Origin: Lentzea albidocapillata subsp. violacea
GTDB lineage: Bacteria; Actinomycetota; Actinomycetes; Mycobacteriales; Pseudonocardiaceae
Length of the DNA stretch: 64,000 nt
Assembly (NCBI RefSeq): GCF_900100275.1
Contig: NZ_FNET01000001.1
Location: 434,001-498,000, forward strand
Direction of reading: 5' to 3'
This document shows, in pieces, positions 8,162 through 15,792 of this stretch. How positions within the stretch are numbered: the stretch's first letter is position 1; every line of letters starts with the position of its first letter. A model generated the notes under the pieces. It searched no databases and was not told the origin of the DNA. It saw only the letters and a list, made by a program, of their open reading frames with translations. Both the position numbers and the translations under genes were made by a program.

Positions 8162-9640
8162 ATGAACACGACCTTCGGCAGAGCGAGACGCGCCGCAGTC
8201 GGCGTGCTCGCCGGAATCGCGGCACTGGCAGGGACGCTCACCGGCGTCACTCCCGCCCTCGCCACCACCGGCGGTGACATCGCGAACATCGCCGACGACC
8301 ACATCGGCAAGGGCTGTTCGGGCAACGGCTGGGAATGCCACCCCGGTGCGTGGTGCGCGGACTTCGCCGGCTGGGTCTGGCGTCAGGCAGGCATCGACGC
8401 CCGCGGCATCGACGCCAGGGCCGCGAGCTTCGTCGAGTACGGCAACAAGAACGGCACGAGGACGACGACACCGCACGTCGGTGACGCCATCGTCTACCGC
8501 TACAACGGATCGAACTGGGCAGAGCACGTCAACCTCGTCTACGAAACGCGGTCGGACGGCCAGATCCGGACGATCGGCGGCAACGAGGGCGACCGGGTCA
8601 CTCTGTCCGGCTGGCACCGGCCGGAGAACTTCCAGGGGCCGATCATCATCGTGCGGCCCACTGGACTGAACGAAGCTCCTGCACGGAGGCACTTCACGCT
8701 GTTCCACGAGGTGCGAAACGGTACGGACGGCGCCTGGAGCGGGTTCAAGCCGCTGCAGGGTGCCACCGGCTCACCGACCTTCGCCGCGAGCAAGGTCGCG
8801 ACCGCCGGGTTCGCCAACGGTTCCGCGCAGTACACGGCCATCGGCACGGACGACTCGCTTTACCACAACATCCGCAACGCGGACGGTTCGTGGCAGGGCT
8901 GGAACCGCGTGGCGGGCAACGCGGGCGCCGGCCAGTTCCAGGCACGCAACGTCGCCGCCGCCGCTACCCCGAACGGTGACCTGCACGTCTTCGCCATCGG
9001 CAACGACGGCCTCATGCACCACAACGTCCGCAGGGCCGACACGACGTGGGCCGGCTGGAACCCCCTGCCCGGTGCGGGAACCGTCTTCTTCCACGCCAAG
9101 TCCCTCACGGCCACCGGCATGAGCGACAACTCCGTGCAACTCGTGGCCAACGGGCCGGATGGCGTGCTGTACCACAACATCCGCAAGGCGGACACGACCT
9201 GGCAGGGCTGGAGGATGTTGCCCGGCAACGCGGGCGCGGCGAACTTCCAGGCCGGTGAGGTCACCATCGCGGGCCACGCCGACGGTACGGTCCAGCTCAT
9301 CGCGACCGGCAACGACGGCCTGATCTACCACACCGTCCGCGGCAACGACGCCGCCGGCACCTGGCAGCAGTGGAACCCGGTCGCCGGACGGGCCGGGTCG
9401 CCGTTCTTCCAGGCTTATGCGCTCGCCATGGCCGGAAACACCAACGGCGACACGCAGATCACCGCCGTCGGCATCGACGGCTTGGTGTACCACAACATCC
9501 GCAAGGCCGACACGACCTGGCAGGGCTGGAACCGCATCGCCGGCTTCAACGGAGCCGGCGAGATGGCCGCCAGCACGGTGGCGATGGCCTCACGACCGGG
9601 CAGCAACGACATCCAGCTCGTCGCGACCGGCAACGCGTAG
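8162..9640 (+). CDS. Secreted CHAP-domain hydrolase with six-blade PLL/tectonin-like propeller
   Basis: A signal peptide ending near PALATT precedes a CHAP amidase/endopeptidase domain (residues about 35-165). Its likely catalytic Cys is in WCADFAGW (about Cys65) and its His in AEHVNLV (about His122). The remaining residues form the same six-repeat propeller as the upstream protein, with WAGWNPLPG, WQQWNPVAG and WQGWNRIAG blades shared almost verbatim. The ATG at 8162 has a ctggggga site. Only 31 bp separate the genes, so they are probably co-transcribed and arose by duplication with exchange of the catalytic head. CHAP enzymes usually cut peptidoglycan amide or peptide bonds. Confidence 0.8.
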   Translation: MNTTFGRARRAAVGVLAGIAALAGTLTGVTPALATTGGDIANIADDHIGKGCSGNGWECHPGAWCADFAGWVWRQAGIDARGIDARAASFVEYGNKNGTRTTTPHVGDAIVYRYNGSNWAEHVNLVYETRSDGQIRTIGGNEGDRVTLSGWHRPENFQGPIIIVRPTGLNEAPARRHFTLFHEVRNGTDGAWSGFKPLQGATGSPTFAASKVATAGFANGSAQYTAIGTDDSLYHNIRNADGSWQGWNRVAGNAGAGQFQARNVAAAATPNGDLHVFAIGNDGLMHHNVRRADTTWAGWNPLPGAGTVFFHAKSLTATGMSDNSVQLVANGPDGVLYHNIRKADTTWQGWRMLPGNAGAANFQAGEVTIAGHADGTVQLIATGNDGLIYHTVRGNDAAGTWQQWNPVAGRAGSPFFQAYALAMAGNTNGDTQITAVGIDGLVYHNIRKADTTWQGWNRIAGFNGAGEMAASTVAMASRPGSNDIQLVATGNA

Positions 9641-9664
9641 GAACCTGGAGCTCGACCTGGGTTT

Positions 9665-9832
9665 CTAGGTCTGTATCGAAGTCCGTGTTCGCGATAGCCG
9701 GGCCTGACGCGGCCCCTGGCGGCACGGTCGAACGACCCACATACAACACCGGTATGCGGGCCGTTCGGCCGCACCACCAGGAACCACCTCAGGCGCGACT
9801 CTCATCGAACGGGACTTCGATACAGACCCTAG
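9665..9832. mobile_element. 168-bp palindromic MITE-like element
   Basis: The left end ctaggtctgtatcgaagtcc and the right end (reverse complement ctagggtctgtatcgaagtc) are nearly identical. Similarity continues inward along both arms for about 80 bp to a tiny central loop near cacc. The whole element can therefore fold into one long hairpin. Both ends carry CTAG, consistent with a target-site duplication. It has no coding capacity. This fits a miniature inverted-repeat element mobilised by an IS with the same ends, which is not in this window. An oversized transcription terminator is an alternative. Confidence 0.7.
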
Positions 9833-10596
9833 TTGACGATGCGTTGCGTGGAACGAAAAACTCTGCGCAACGCATCGACCTCTCACGCGTGGGGTTGCGG
9901 CCCGGGAGGCTTGTGGAAGCTGTCCTCGAGGAAGATCATCAGGCCGCTCAAGAAGTACGACATCGTGTCGATCAAAGTGAAGCCGGCCCGCAACGGCTCT
10001 CGGGTCGAGAGCTGGAAACCGGACATGACGAGCCTGCAGATGCAGGACAATCTACCGCCGTGGAAGCGGCGGCGACCGTTCGTCGATCCGTACATCACGG
10101 AGTCCATGTGCGAAGTGTTGGGCGCGGTCAAGACGCATCCACCGGCTCGGTCGTTGGCCGCGGTTCGTCCCGTTTCAATCCAGGGCGTTGACTTCGAAGC
10201 TCATCCGGGGGTGACGACGGACGAGCAGGGGGAGATCAACCAGTATGTCGGCCAGATCGACATGTTCGGCACTGACCGCACAGCGCTGGAAGCTCCGCGT
10301 TTCCGAGGCTGGTACCGGTACAAGTGCACGACGCCCACCTGCGGCGGTCACCGTCAGGGCATCCTCGACCGGGAGTTCGTGGCACTGCAGCGCCGTCTCT
10401 GCGACCTTGACGGCGATGCGTTGAAACTCGCGTTGCGCAAAAGTTCTTCGACGAGATGTGCTCCGATGACAAAGACGTGGCGTTCTACGTTGGCAACCAG
10501 GCCAAACGCCATCATGTGTTCGGAGTGATCGGCGTGTACTACCCGAAGCGCTTGACCCGGACGAGGTCGCGCTCGAGCCGCAGGCGCACCTGGTGA
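9833..10596 (+). pseudogene. Frameshifted conserved hypothetical gene, partner of DUF488
   Basis: The first frame gives a sensible protein with RKIIRPLKKYDIVSIKVKP, WKRRRPFVDPY and RFRGWYRYKC...CGGHRQG, a pattern I associate with actinobacterial hypothetical proteins beside DUF488 genes. At about 10441, near a cgcaaaag run, the frame breaks. The neighbouring frame continues well with FFDEMCSDDKDVAFYVGNQ and then GVIGVYYPKR, up to a stop at 10596. One lost base explains this. The N-terminus also looks truncated by the MITE-like element just upstream. The gene is therefore probably non-functional unless a sequencing error is responsible. Confidence 0.65.
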
Positions 10597-11002
10597 AGGA
10601 CGACCTCGCGATGACACCGCTGCTCGTTGGCCTCGAAGCACATGACCGCTACGCACTGCTGCTTGGCGAATTCGACGAGTTGGTCCAGCGCGATCTCTGC
10701 CGCGTCATCGGTCAGCAGTGCCGCGTAGCGATCACGGGCTTCGGTGAGCTCCTCAGATCTCCACCGAAACCTGCCCGGTTGGTCTTCGGGTTGCCCAGGC
10801 CACGCAGGTGCACGTAGTCGACACTGGCTGAGGTGACCGCGTTCGTGAGCGCAGTCTTGCTGAATCCACGCTTGCGCGAGATCGGGTTCAGGCGAACATC
10901 GACGAGGACGTCGACCCGCTGTTCGCCGAGGCGCACGAGGAACGCGTCGAGATCGACTCTTTCGTAGCCCGTACCGACGATGCCTGGTGACTTTCCGTGC
11001 AT
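10539..11002 (-). pseudogene. Frameshifted DUF488 gene
   Basis: From the ATG at 11002 the frame encodes a typical DUF488 start: GIVGTGYERVDLDAFLVRL, then DVLVDVRLNPISRKRGFSK and LGNPKTNRAGF. Around 10755-10770 the reading frame shifts. The second frame carries the family C-terminus: EARDRYAALLTDDAAEIALD, then VAVMCFEANEQRCHRE. A single-base indel explains the break. The 3' end is convergent with and overlaps the frameshifted partner gene. Two frameshifts in adjacent genes argue for genuine decay, although an assembly error in both cannot be excluded. Confidence 0.75.
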
Positions 11003-11095
11003 GCCCCGACCTCACTGCTGCGTGCGTCACCGGATCAGGGAGCGTTTCGACAGCCTGGCCGGTCACGTGGCCGGTGCGGTGTCGGCGGGATCGTG

Positions 11096-11284
11096 GCCAC
11101 GCGGGCGGCTCAGCGGGCGATGGGCGCACCCTGGCGAACTGGTGTCGATCGGGCGGAGTCAACCTCGTTGGTCACGAGCGGCCTGTTCACGCGCGTGCGC
11201 AACCCGGTCCTCACCGCGATGATCGCGACCGGCGTCGGCCTCACCTTGTTGGCGCCCAACGTGATCGCGTTGGGGCGCGCTCGA
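11096..11284 (+). pseudogene. Isoprenylcysteine methyltransferase-family fragment
   Basis: About 60 codons encode QRAMGAPWRTGVDRAES, TSLVTSGLFTRVRNPVLTAM and a hydrophobic helix. This matches the C-terminal core of the ICMT/PEMT-like membrane methyltransferase family (LVTxGLFxxVRNP signature). The N-terminal helices and the extreme C-terminus are missing. It is an isolated gene relic inside the mobile-element region. Confidence 0.65.
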
Positions 11285-11426
11285 AGCGGGGCTAATGGGC
11301 CGCGGAACCCGACGACCGGCGTACCTCGAATGTGTTCACACCCACCGGCTCCAAGATCATCGTTAACGCCAGGGTTTTCGTTCCGATGTTCCTCACGGGC
11401 CGGCCATACACCGTGAGTTAGGGGCT

Positions 11427-11452
11427 GCCTGCTCACCGCGCGGTGAGCAGGC
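11427..11452 (-). terminator. Perfect 26-bp palindrome after integrase remnant
   Basis: The 26-bp palindrome (13-bp arms gcctgctcaccgc) starts 17 bp beyond the stop codon of the integrase remnant on the minus strand. It would form a very stable hairpin and fits a terminator. With no spacer it could equally be a protein-binding palindrome. Confidence 0.55.
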
Positions 11453-11468
11453 CATGCGACCTGTGAGG

Positions 11469-11800
11469 CTACGAGGTCAACGGGTGGTATTCACCGGTGC
11501 GTGTGGCGAGCGCGGTGGCGATCTCTTCGAGTGTGGCGCGGACGTACGTCGTCGTGCTTCCGGCGTCGGTGTTGGTGTCGTTGTGTCCGGCGTATGCGCG
11601 GGCGACGGCGTAGCCGAAATGGCGTTCGACCCAGGTGAGCGTGGTGTAACGGATCCAATGGTGCTGACTCCCTGCTTCCCCGCCCAAGGCGAATTTCGCC
11701 GGCGCGCCTCCACAGGCTGTCGTAGCGGTGGTAGGTGATCTGGCGTCCGTCTGCGTTGCGGAGTAGCCGTCCGTTCATGGGGGCGCCGCGATGTTCATAA
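11469..11800 (-). pseudogene. Tyrosine recombinase remnant (copy B)
   Basis: The C-terminal part reads HHWIRYTTLTWVERHFGYAV, then RAYAGHND and TTTYVRATLEE. This contains the HxxR, the GH and the nucleophilic Tyr of phage-type integrases, closely resembling actinobacterial site-specific integrases that end TGEPHPL. Upstream, in another frame, comes MNGRLLRNADGRQITYHRYD and SLWRRAGE, also part of this family, so a frameshift near 11690 separates the two halves. The N-terminal catalytic Arg domain is not recognisable. The usual RH after the HxxR motif is RY here. It is non-functional. Confidence 0.8.
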
Positions 11801-11960
11801 CCCCACCAGAAGTGCTCCTCGGCGGCGCACCGCCAAGGAGCGGGCTGTCCACTGGTGGTGGTCTTGAGCCGACAGTGCAACACCCGCTGACCAGCAAGCT
11901 TTTGGCCTTGAGCTTGACAAGCGAGCAACGACTTCAGCGAGTGGATCATGACCATGCAGA

Positions 11961-12010
11961 GGGAGATCCAACGCTGGGAGATCCAACGCTGGGAGATCCA
12001 ACGCTGGGAG
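11961..12010. repeat. 15-bp tandem repeat, 3.3 copies
   Basis: The unit gggagatccaacgct is repeated three times in perfect register, followed by a partial gggag. The homologous point in repeat copy A has a single unit-like sequence (aagatccagcgctgggag), so this is a recent slippage-type expansion. No function is apparent. Confidence 0.9.
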
Positions 12011-12212
12011 CCCCGCTTGCGACGCTCGGCACCAGCGTTTACCTGATGAGCGTTTACCCTATGCACCCCTCAATGCTGGAGATGCTGGTTCGCGGAGCTT
12101 CTTCGCCGGTCAGCTTGAGGCAGCGCAAGCTCATACCTGCGAACTCAGCACGTATCCAGTTGAGTGGCCAACCGGAGGGGTCATCGGCCGTGGGAGCACG
12201 TTCCGGTGGGAT

Positions 12213-12653
12213 TGCCCCGTTTTGACGGACAGGGTTGATGAGGTGTGATCACGCTACCTGATCGACTGGCTGGTACCGGGTCGATTCGTAGGCTGCGGGG
12301 CTGAGGTAGCCGAGGCTGGAGTGCCTGCGGCGGGTGTTGTACCAGCCCTCGATGTACTCGAAGATTGCCTTGTGTGCCTTGGTTTTCGGGGGCCAGGGCT
12401 GCCGGTCGAGCAGCTCGGTCTTGATGGTGGCGAAGAACGATTCGGCGACCACCGCGGTCTCGGTCAGGTCGAAGTCCTTCGCGACCTGACCGATCGAGCG
12501 GTCACCACGCTGGCACTGCTCGACGATTCCCGCCTTGAACTCCGGGGTGAACGCACGACGAGGACGCCGGGGCTTGTTCGAGCCCGAGGTCTTCATAAGG
12601 ACATCCTTCCAGGGGCAAAACCCCTGATCTCAGATGTCCGTCAAAACGGGTCA
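12213..12653 (-). mobile_element. Internally deleted IS3-type element
   Basis: The ends TGCCCCGTTTTGACGGACA (12213 inward) and TGACCCGTTTTGACGGACA (reverse complement at 12653) form near-perfect terminal inverted repeats starting with TG, as in IS3-like elements. At 441 bp it is about one third of a full element. It interrupts repeat copy B. I see no clear target-site duplication. It could be mobilised in trans by a full-length relative. Confidence 0.8.
12249..12596 (-). pseudogene. OrfA-OrfB deletion fusion of IS3-family transposase
   Basis: The 115-residue frame begins as IS3 OrfA (RRAFTPEFKAGIVEQCQRG, helix-turn-helix up to DLTETAV). At about codon 49-50 it jumps in frame to the OrfB C-terminus (VAESFFATIKTELLDRQ, then YNTRRRHSSLGYLSP). 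Both catalytic aspartates and the middle of the element are gone. Only the glutamate region of the DDE triad remains. It cannot transpose itself, but still encodes an intact DNA-binding head and could in principle bind the IS ends. Confidence 0.85.
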
Positions 12654-12730
12654 GGCCCACGGGAGCAGTGGGGAGCAAAACCATGCGCCGAACGTGCCAG
12701 TAAGTTCCTCAACGAATTTGAACGGAGCCG

Positions 12731-12767
12731 CACTCACCTGCAAGAGTTGCATTTCCGCAGGTCAGTG
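12731..12767 (-). terminator. Hairpin after racemase gene
   Basis: The stem cactcacctgc / gcaggtcagtg (one mismatch, 15-base loop) lies just beyond the stop of the racemase gene, at the end of the eleven-gene minus-strand run. It lacks a clear T-tract, so it is a moderate terminator candidate. Confidence 0.4.
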
Positions 12768-12773
12768 CAGCTT

Positions 12774-13877
12774 TCATGCCATAGGAATCCACTCCGTCTT
12801 CACCGTGACCGCGTCCAGGGCGTCCGGCAACGGCGTCACACCCAGGCCCGGCCCGGTCGGCACGCTCAGGTGTCCGTCGTCCAGCACGAACGGCTCGGTG
12901 ATGTCCATCCGGTAGTAGCGGCCAGACGCCGAGGTGTCGCCGGGCAGCGTGCAGCCGGGCAATGCCGCCAGCGCCACGTTCGCGGCCCTGCCGATGCCGG
13001 TCTCGAGCATCCCGCCGACCCAGACCGCGACGTTGTGCGCCGCGCAGACGTCGTGGATGCGCCGCGCCTCCAGGTAGCCGCCGACCCTGCTGGGCTTGAT
13101 GTTGACGATCTGGCAGGCGCCAAGCTTGATCGCGTCGGCGGCCGACGACGCCGACGTGATCGACTCGTCGAGGCAGATCGGCGTTCGCACGACCTTGGCC
13201 AGCTCGGCGTGGGCGAGCAGTTCCTCCTCGGCCAGCGGCTGCTCGATCAGCAGCAGGTCGAACGGGTCGAGCTTCGCGAGGTGCCGCGCGTCGCCCAGCG
13301 TGTAGGCGGTGTTCGCGTCGACCTGCAGCAGCATGTCGTCGCCGAACCGCTCGCGCACGGCCCGCACGGGTTCGACGTCCCAGCCGGGCTCGATCTTCAG
13401 CTTGATCCGCTCGTAGCCCTCGTCGAGGTAACCGCCGACGGCGTCGAGCAGCTCCGGGATCGAGTTCATGATCCCTACCGACACCCCGCACGGCACGCGA
13501 TCGCGGACCGCGCCCAGCTCACGGCCGAACGACACCCCGCGAGCACGTAGTTCGGCGTCGAGCACGGCCATCTCCAGGGCGGCCTTGGCCATCCGGTGGC
13601 CGTGGAACTTCGCCAGCCGGGGTGCGACGGAGATGCCGTCGACCGGTCCGGTCAGCGCGGGGACGAAGAACCGCCGCAGCACGTCCGCGCAGCCCTCCAC
13701 GTATTCCGGCGAGTACACCGGATCGACCAGGGCACCGCACTCGCCCCAGCCCTCACCCTCGTCCGTGACGGCGCGCAGCAGCAGCAACTGCCGCACGGTC
13801 TGCGTGCCGAACGAGGTGCGGAACGGCGACTTCAGCGGCATCTCGATCCAGCGGATCTCCACCCCGGTCAGCTTCAC
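12774..13877 (-). CDS. menC: N-succinylamino acid racemase / o-succinylbenzoate synthase family
   Basis: This 367-residue enolase-superfamily enzyme has the expected KxK pair (Lys159, Lys161 in IKLKIEP), metal ligands Asp187 (VDAN), Glu212 (IEQP) and Asp237 (LDES), and the second catalytic Lys261 (IKPSR). Length and motif spacing are close to the N-acylamino acid racemase described in Amycolatopsis. The GTG at 13877 has an AAGGAG site; the longer frame upstream is unsupported. No other menaquinone genes are near. Instead the gene overlaps a GNAT acyltransferase and an M20 deacylase. This is the set described for conversion of D- to L-amino acids through N-succinyl intermediates, so racemase activity is favoured over menaquinone synthesis. 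Confidence 0.88.
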   Translation of the reverse strand: MKLTGVEIRWIEMPLKSPFRTSFGTQTVRQLLLLRAVTDEGEGWGECGALVDPVYSPEYVEGCADVLRRFFVPALTGPVDGISVAPRLAKFHGHRMAKAALEMAVLDAELRARGVSFGRELGAVRDRVPCGVSVGIMNSIPELLDAVGGYLDEGYERIKLKIEPGWDVEPVRAVRERFGDDMLLQVDANTAYTLGDARHLAKLDPFDLLLIEQPLAEEELLAHAELAKVVRTPICLDESITSASSAADAIKLGACQIVNIKPSRVGGYLEARRIHDVCAAHNVAVWVGGMLETGIGRAANVALAALPGCTLPGDTSASGRYYRMDITEPFVLDDGHLSVPTGPGLGVTPLPDALDAVTVKTEWIPMA

Positions 13878-14731
13878 GAACTGCTCCTTTCCACTACGTA
13901 CCAGCCGGACCTGTCGAACCCGGTGACGCGGGCACCGCTCGCGAGCAGCCCGCCGAGCACCTCCCGCACGGCGTGCCGCCACTCGGTGGCCGCGGCCGGG
14001 TTCGTGACCCGCAGCGCCTCGATGTCCGGGGGCACGGCGACCAGCACGGTGGTGCCCGTGGACGTGTCTCGCACGGGCAGTCCACCGGCGGAGAGGCCCA
14101 GTGCGACCGTGCCCGTGGACGTGCCTCGCACGGGCAGTCCGCCCTCGGAGATCCCCAGGGCGACCGCACCCGTGGCGCTGACGACCCGCGGCTGACCGGC
14201 ACAGGCGGCGACGACCTCGGGGGCCTCGACCCGCCAGCTGACCAGCAGCCGGTCGCTCTCACCGCCGGCGTTGATGTCGTCGTGCATGAGGCCGTAGAAG
14301 TCCGGCAGGTACTCGATCGCGTCCGCGCCGAGCTTGCCCAGGTTGAAGTAGGCGTTGCGGCGCACCAGCGGGTCGAACGTCCAGGTGACCTCGCGCAGCC
14401 CCCGTTCCAGCGCCCACGTCCGTTGGTGCAGCTTCAACGCGTAACCGACGTTGCGTCCTCGCGAGTCCGCCGCCACCCCGGCGATGTGGCTGTGCAGGGC
14501 GCCCTCGTTCGGCGGCGAGCAGAAACCGATGCACGCGCCGATCAGGTCTTCGCCGTCGAACGCGCCCGCGACGTAGCTGCCCGCCTTGGTCATCGCCCGC
14601 AGCAGCTCCGCGGTGACCGGGGGAGTGTTGCCGTTCGACCGCCAGATCGACTCGTAGAGCCGTTGGGTGGCAACGAGTTCGGTGTACTCGGTGAGCCGGC
14701 GGACGACGACGTTCTGTGCCACCAACATCAT
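13874..14731 (-). CDS. GNAT-family acyltransferase (putative D-amino acid N-succinyltransferase)
   Basis: The 285-residue protein has a GNAT core. HSHIAGVAADSRGRNVGYAL is the acetyl-CoA-binding motif A, followed by VTWTFDPLVRRNAYFNLGKL, typical of the large GNAT proteins paired with N-succinylamino acid racemases. In such clusters the enzyme is proposed to transfer succinyl from succinyl-CoA to the amino group of D-amino acids. The ATG at 14731 overlaps the upstream TGA by 4 bp, and the gene overlaps the racemase start by 4 bp. Residues about 188-225 contain a 19-residue segment repeated in tandem (GGLPVRGTSTGT / GGLPVRDTSTGT), encoded by a 57-bp duplication that I would not expect in the family. 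Confidence 0.75.
   Translation of the reverse strand: MMLVAQNVVVRRLTEYTELVATQRLYESIWRSNGNTPPVTAELLRAMTKAGSYVAGAFDGEDLIGACIGFCSPPNEGALHSHIAGVAADSRGRNVGYALKLHQRTWALERGLREVTWTFDPLVRRNAYFNLGKLGADAIEYLPDFYGLMHDDINAGGESDRLLVSWRVEAPEVVAACAGQPRVVSATGAVALGISEGGLPVRGTSTGTVALGLSAGGLPVRDTSTGTTVLVAVPPDIEALRVTNPAAATEWRHAVREVLGGLLASGARVTGFDRSGWYVVERSSS
14052..14165. repeat. 57-bp in-frame tandem duplication inside GNAT gene
   Basis: Two adjacent 57-bp units (14052-14108 and 14109-14165) both begin gtgcccgtggacgtg. A third, partial unit begins at 14166 (gcacccgtgg). The units keep frame and add 19 residues each. They differ at several positions, so the duplication is not brand new. Confidence 0.85.
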
Positions 14732-15792
14732 GTCAACTCCCTCACGAGGGCCGCGAGCAGCTGCGTGCGCGGAACGAGCTCCGCCACCAGCACGTGCTCG
14801 TGCTCGGCGTGCGCCCCGCCACCGACGGCACCGAGTCCGTCGAGCGTCGGAATTCCTGCACCTGCGGTGAAGTTGCCGTCGGACGCGCCCCCGACCGCGG
14901 CCTGCGTGATCCCTGGAAGGAGCCCGGACGCCAGTTCGAACAACGCGGAGGACGCGGAGAGCTCCATCGGCGGACGGTTCGGGCCGCCGTCGACCTCGAC
15001 CTTCGCGCCGTCGAGCACGGGACGCAGTGCCTTCATGTCGTCGTCGACCCGGAGCTGTTCGGCGAGGTTGCGCACGCGCACGTCCACCATGAACTTCCCT
15101 TGCGCGGGAACGGTGTTCGTCGTGGTGCCGGACGAGAGCACGGTCGGCACCACGGTCGTGCCGGTCGCGTCGTCGGCCAACTGCGCGACCGCCAGAATCT
15201 GATGCGCTGCCTCGATCGTGGCGTTCACGCCGCGTTCGGGTTCGAGCCCGGCGTGCGAGGCACGGCCGTGCAGCGTCACCTCGTACATCGACGTGCCCTT
15301 GCGCTCGGTCTTCAACGCGCCGCCGTCCGCGGAGCCCTCGCAGACGAGGACGGCCGCGTGCTCCACCGCCTCGGTCTCGATCAGGCCGCGTGACGACGGC
15401 GAGCCGATCTCCTCGTCGCCGGTCACGAGAACCGTGACGCCGTCGGGAGAACCCAGCGCCGCGACGGCGTGGAAGATCATCGCGACGCCGGTCTTCATGT
15501 CGAAGCAGCCGGGCCCGCGCAGCACGCCGTCCTGCACGCTGAACGGAATCCGTGCCAGCGTCCCGATCGGCCACACCGTGTCGTGGTGGCCGAGCAGCAA
15601 CACCCTGCGCGGCCCCGAACCCAGCCGCCACCGCAGATGGGTGCGGCCGTCGACCACGATCCGTTCCGGTTCCGAGCCGAGCAGTGCGGCACCCACCTCG
15701 GCGGTGACCTCCGCGCTGCGGGCCACCGCCGCCAGGTCGGTGGACGGCGACTCGCAGGACACGAGCCGCTCGATGTCGTTCAGCAGGTTCAT
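14728..15792 (-). CDS. M20-family metallopeptidase (putative N-succinyl-L-amino acid desuccinylase)
   Basis: The 354-residue protein has the M20 di-metal layout: LLLGHHDTVWP (His ligand and following Asp), GCFDMKTG (bridging Asp98), GDEEIG (general base Glu and ligand) and CEGSADG. A central dimerisation domain has GRASHAGLEPERG, and the C-terminus ends with AHAEHEHV. This is the glutamate carboxypeptidase/ArgE-like family. With the adjacent racemase and GNAT genes, a role in removing succinyl from N-succinyl-L-amino acids is inferred, though a plain dipeptidase is possible. Start and stop codons overlap both neighbours (TGATG upstream, ATGA downstream), showing strict translational coupling. 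Confidence 0.8.
   Translation of the reverse strand: MNLLNDIERLVSCESPSTDLAAVARSAEVTAEVGAALLGSEPERIVVDGRTHLRWRLGSGPRRVLLLGHHDTVWPIGTLARIPFSVQDGVLRGPGCFDMKTGVAMIFHAVAALGSPDGVTVLVTGDEEIGSPSSRGLIETEAVEHAAVLVCEGSADGGALKTERKGTSMYEVTLHGRASHAGLEPERGVNATIEAAHQILAVAQLADDATGTTVVPTVLSSGTTTNTVPAQGKFMVDVRVRNLAEQLRVDDDMKALRPVLDGAKVEVDGGPNRPPMELSASSALFELASGLLPGITQAAVGGASDGNFTAGAGIPTLDGLGAVGGGAHAEHEHVLVAELVPRTQLLAALVRELT

Larger units (their letters stand above)
11796..12674. repeat. Long diverged repeat, copy B (interrupted)
   Basis: This is the second copy of the 365-586 repeat, in the same orientation. It is longer because it contains a 15-bp tandem expansion (11961-12010), an extra segment around 12111-12190 and the 441-bp IS3-type insertion. 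Before the insertion it reads ccgtgggagcacgttccgg, and after it gggagcagtgggga, which are contiguous in copy A. Copy A therefore preserves the pre-insertion state. Confidence 0.75.

Noticed and set aside
6607-8325. 572-codon minus-strand frame
   Set aside because: Repetitive only because it mirrors the propeller repeats on the plus strand; no start site or known motif.
11961-12010. Possible CRISPR array
   Set aside because: The copies are adjacent with no spacers and only 15 bp long; simple tandem repeat.
12774-13877. Menaquinone-pathway role for the MenC-like gene
   Set aside because: No other men genes nearby, and it is coupled to acyltransferase and deacylase genes that fit the racemase pathway.
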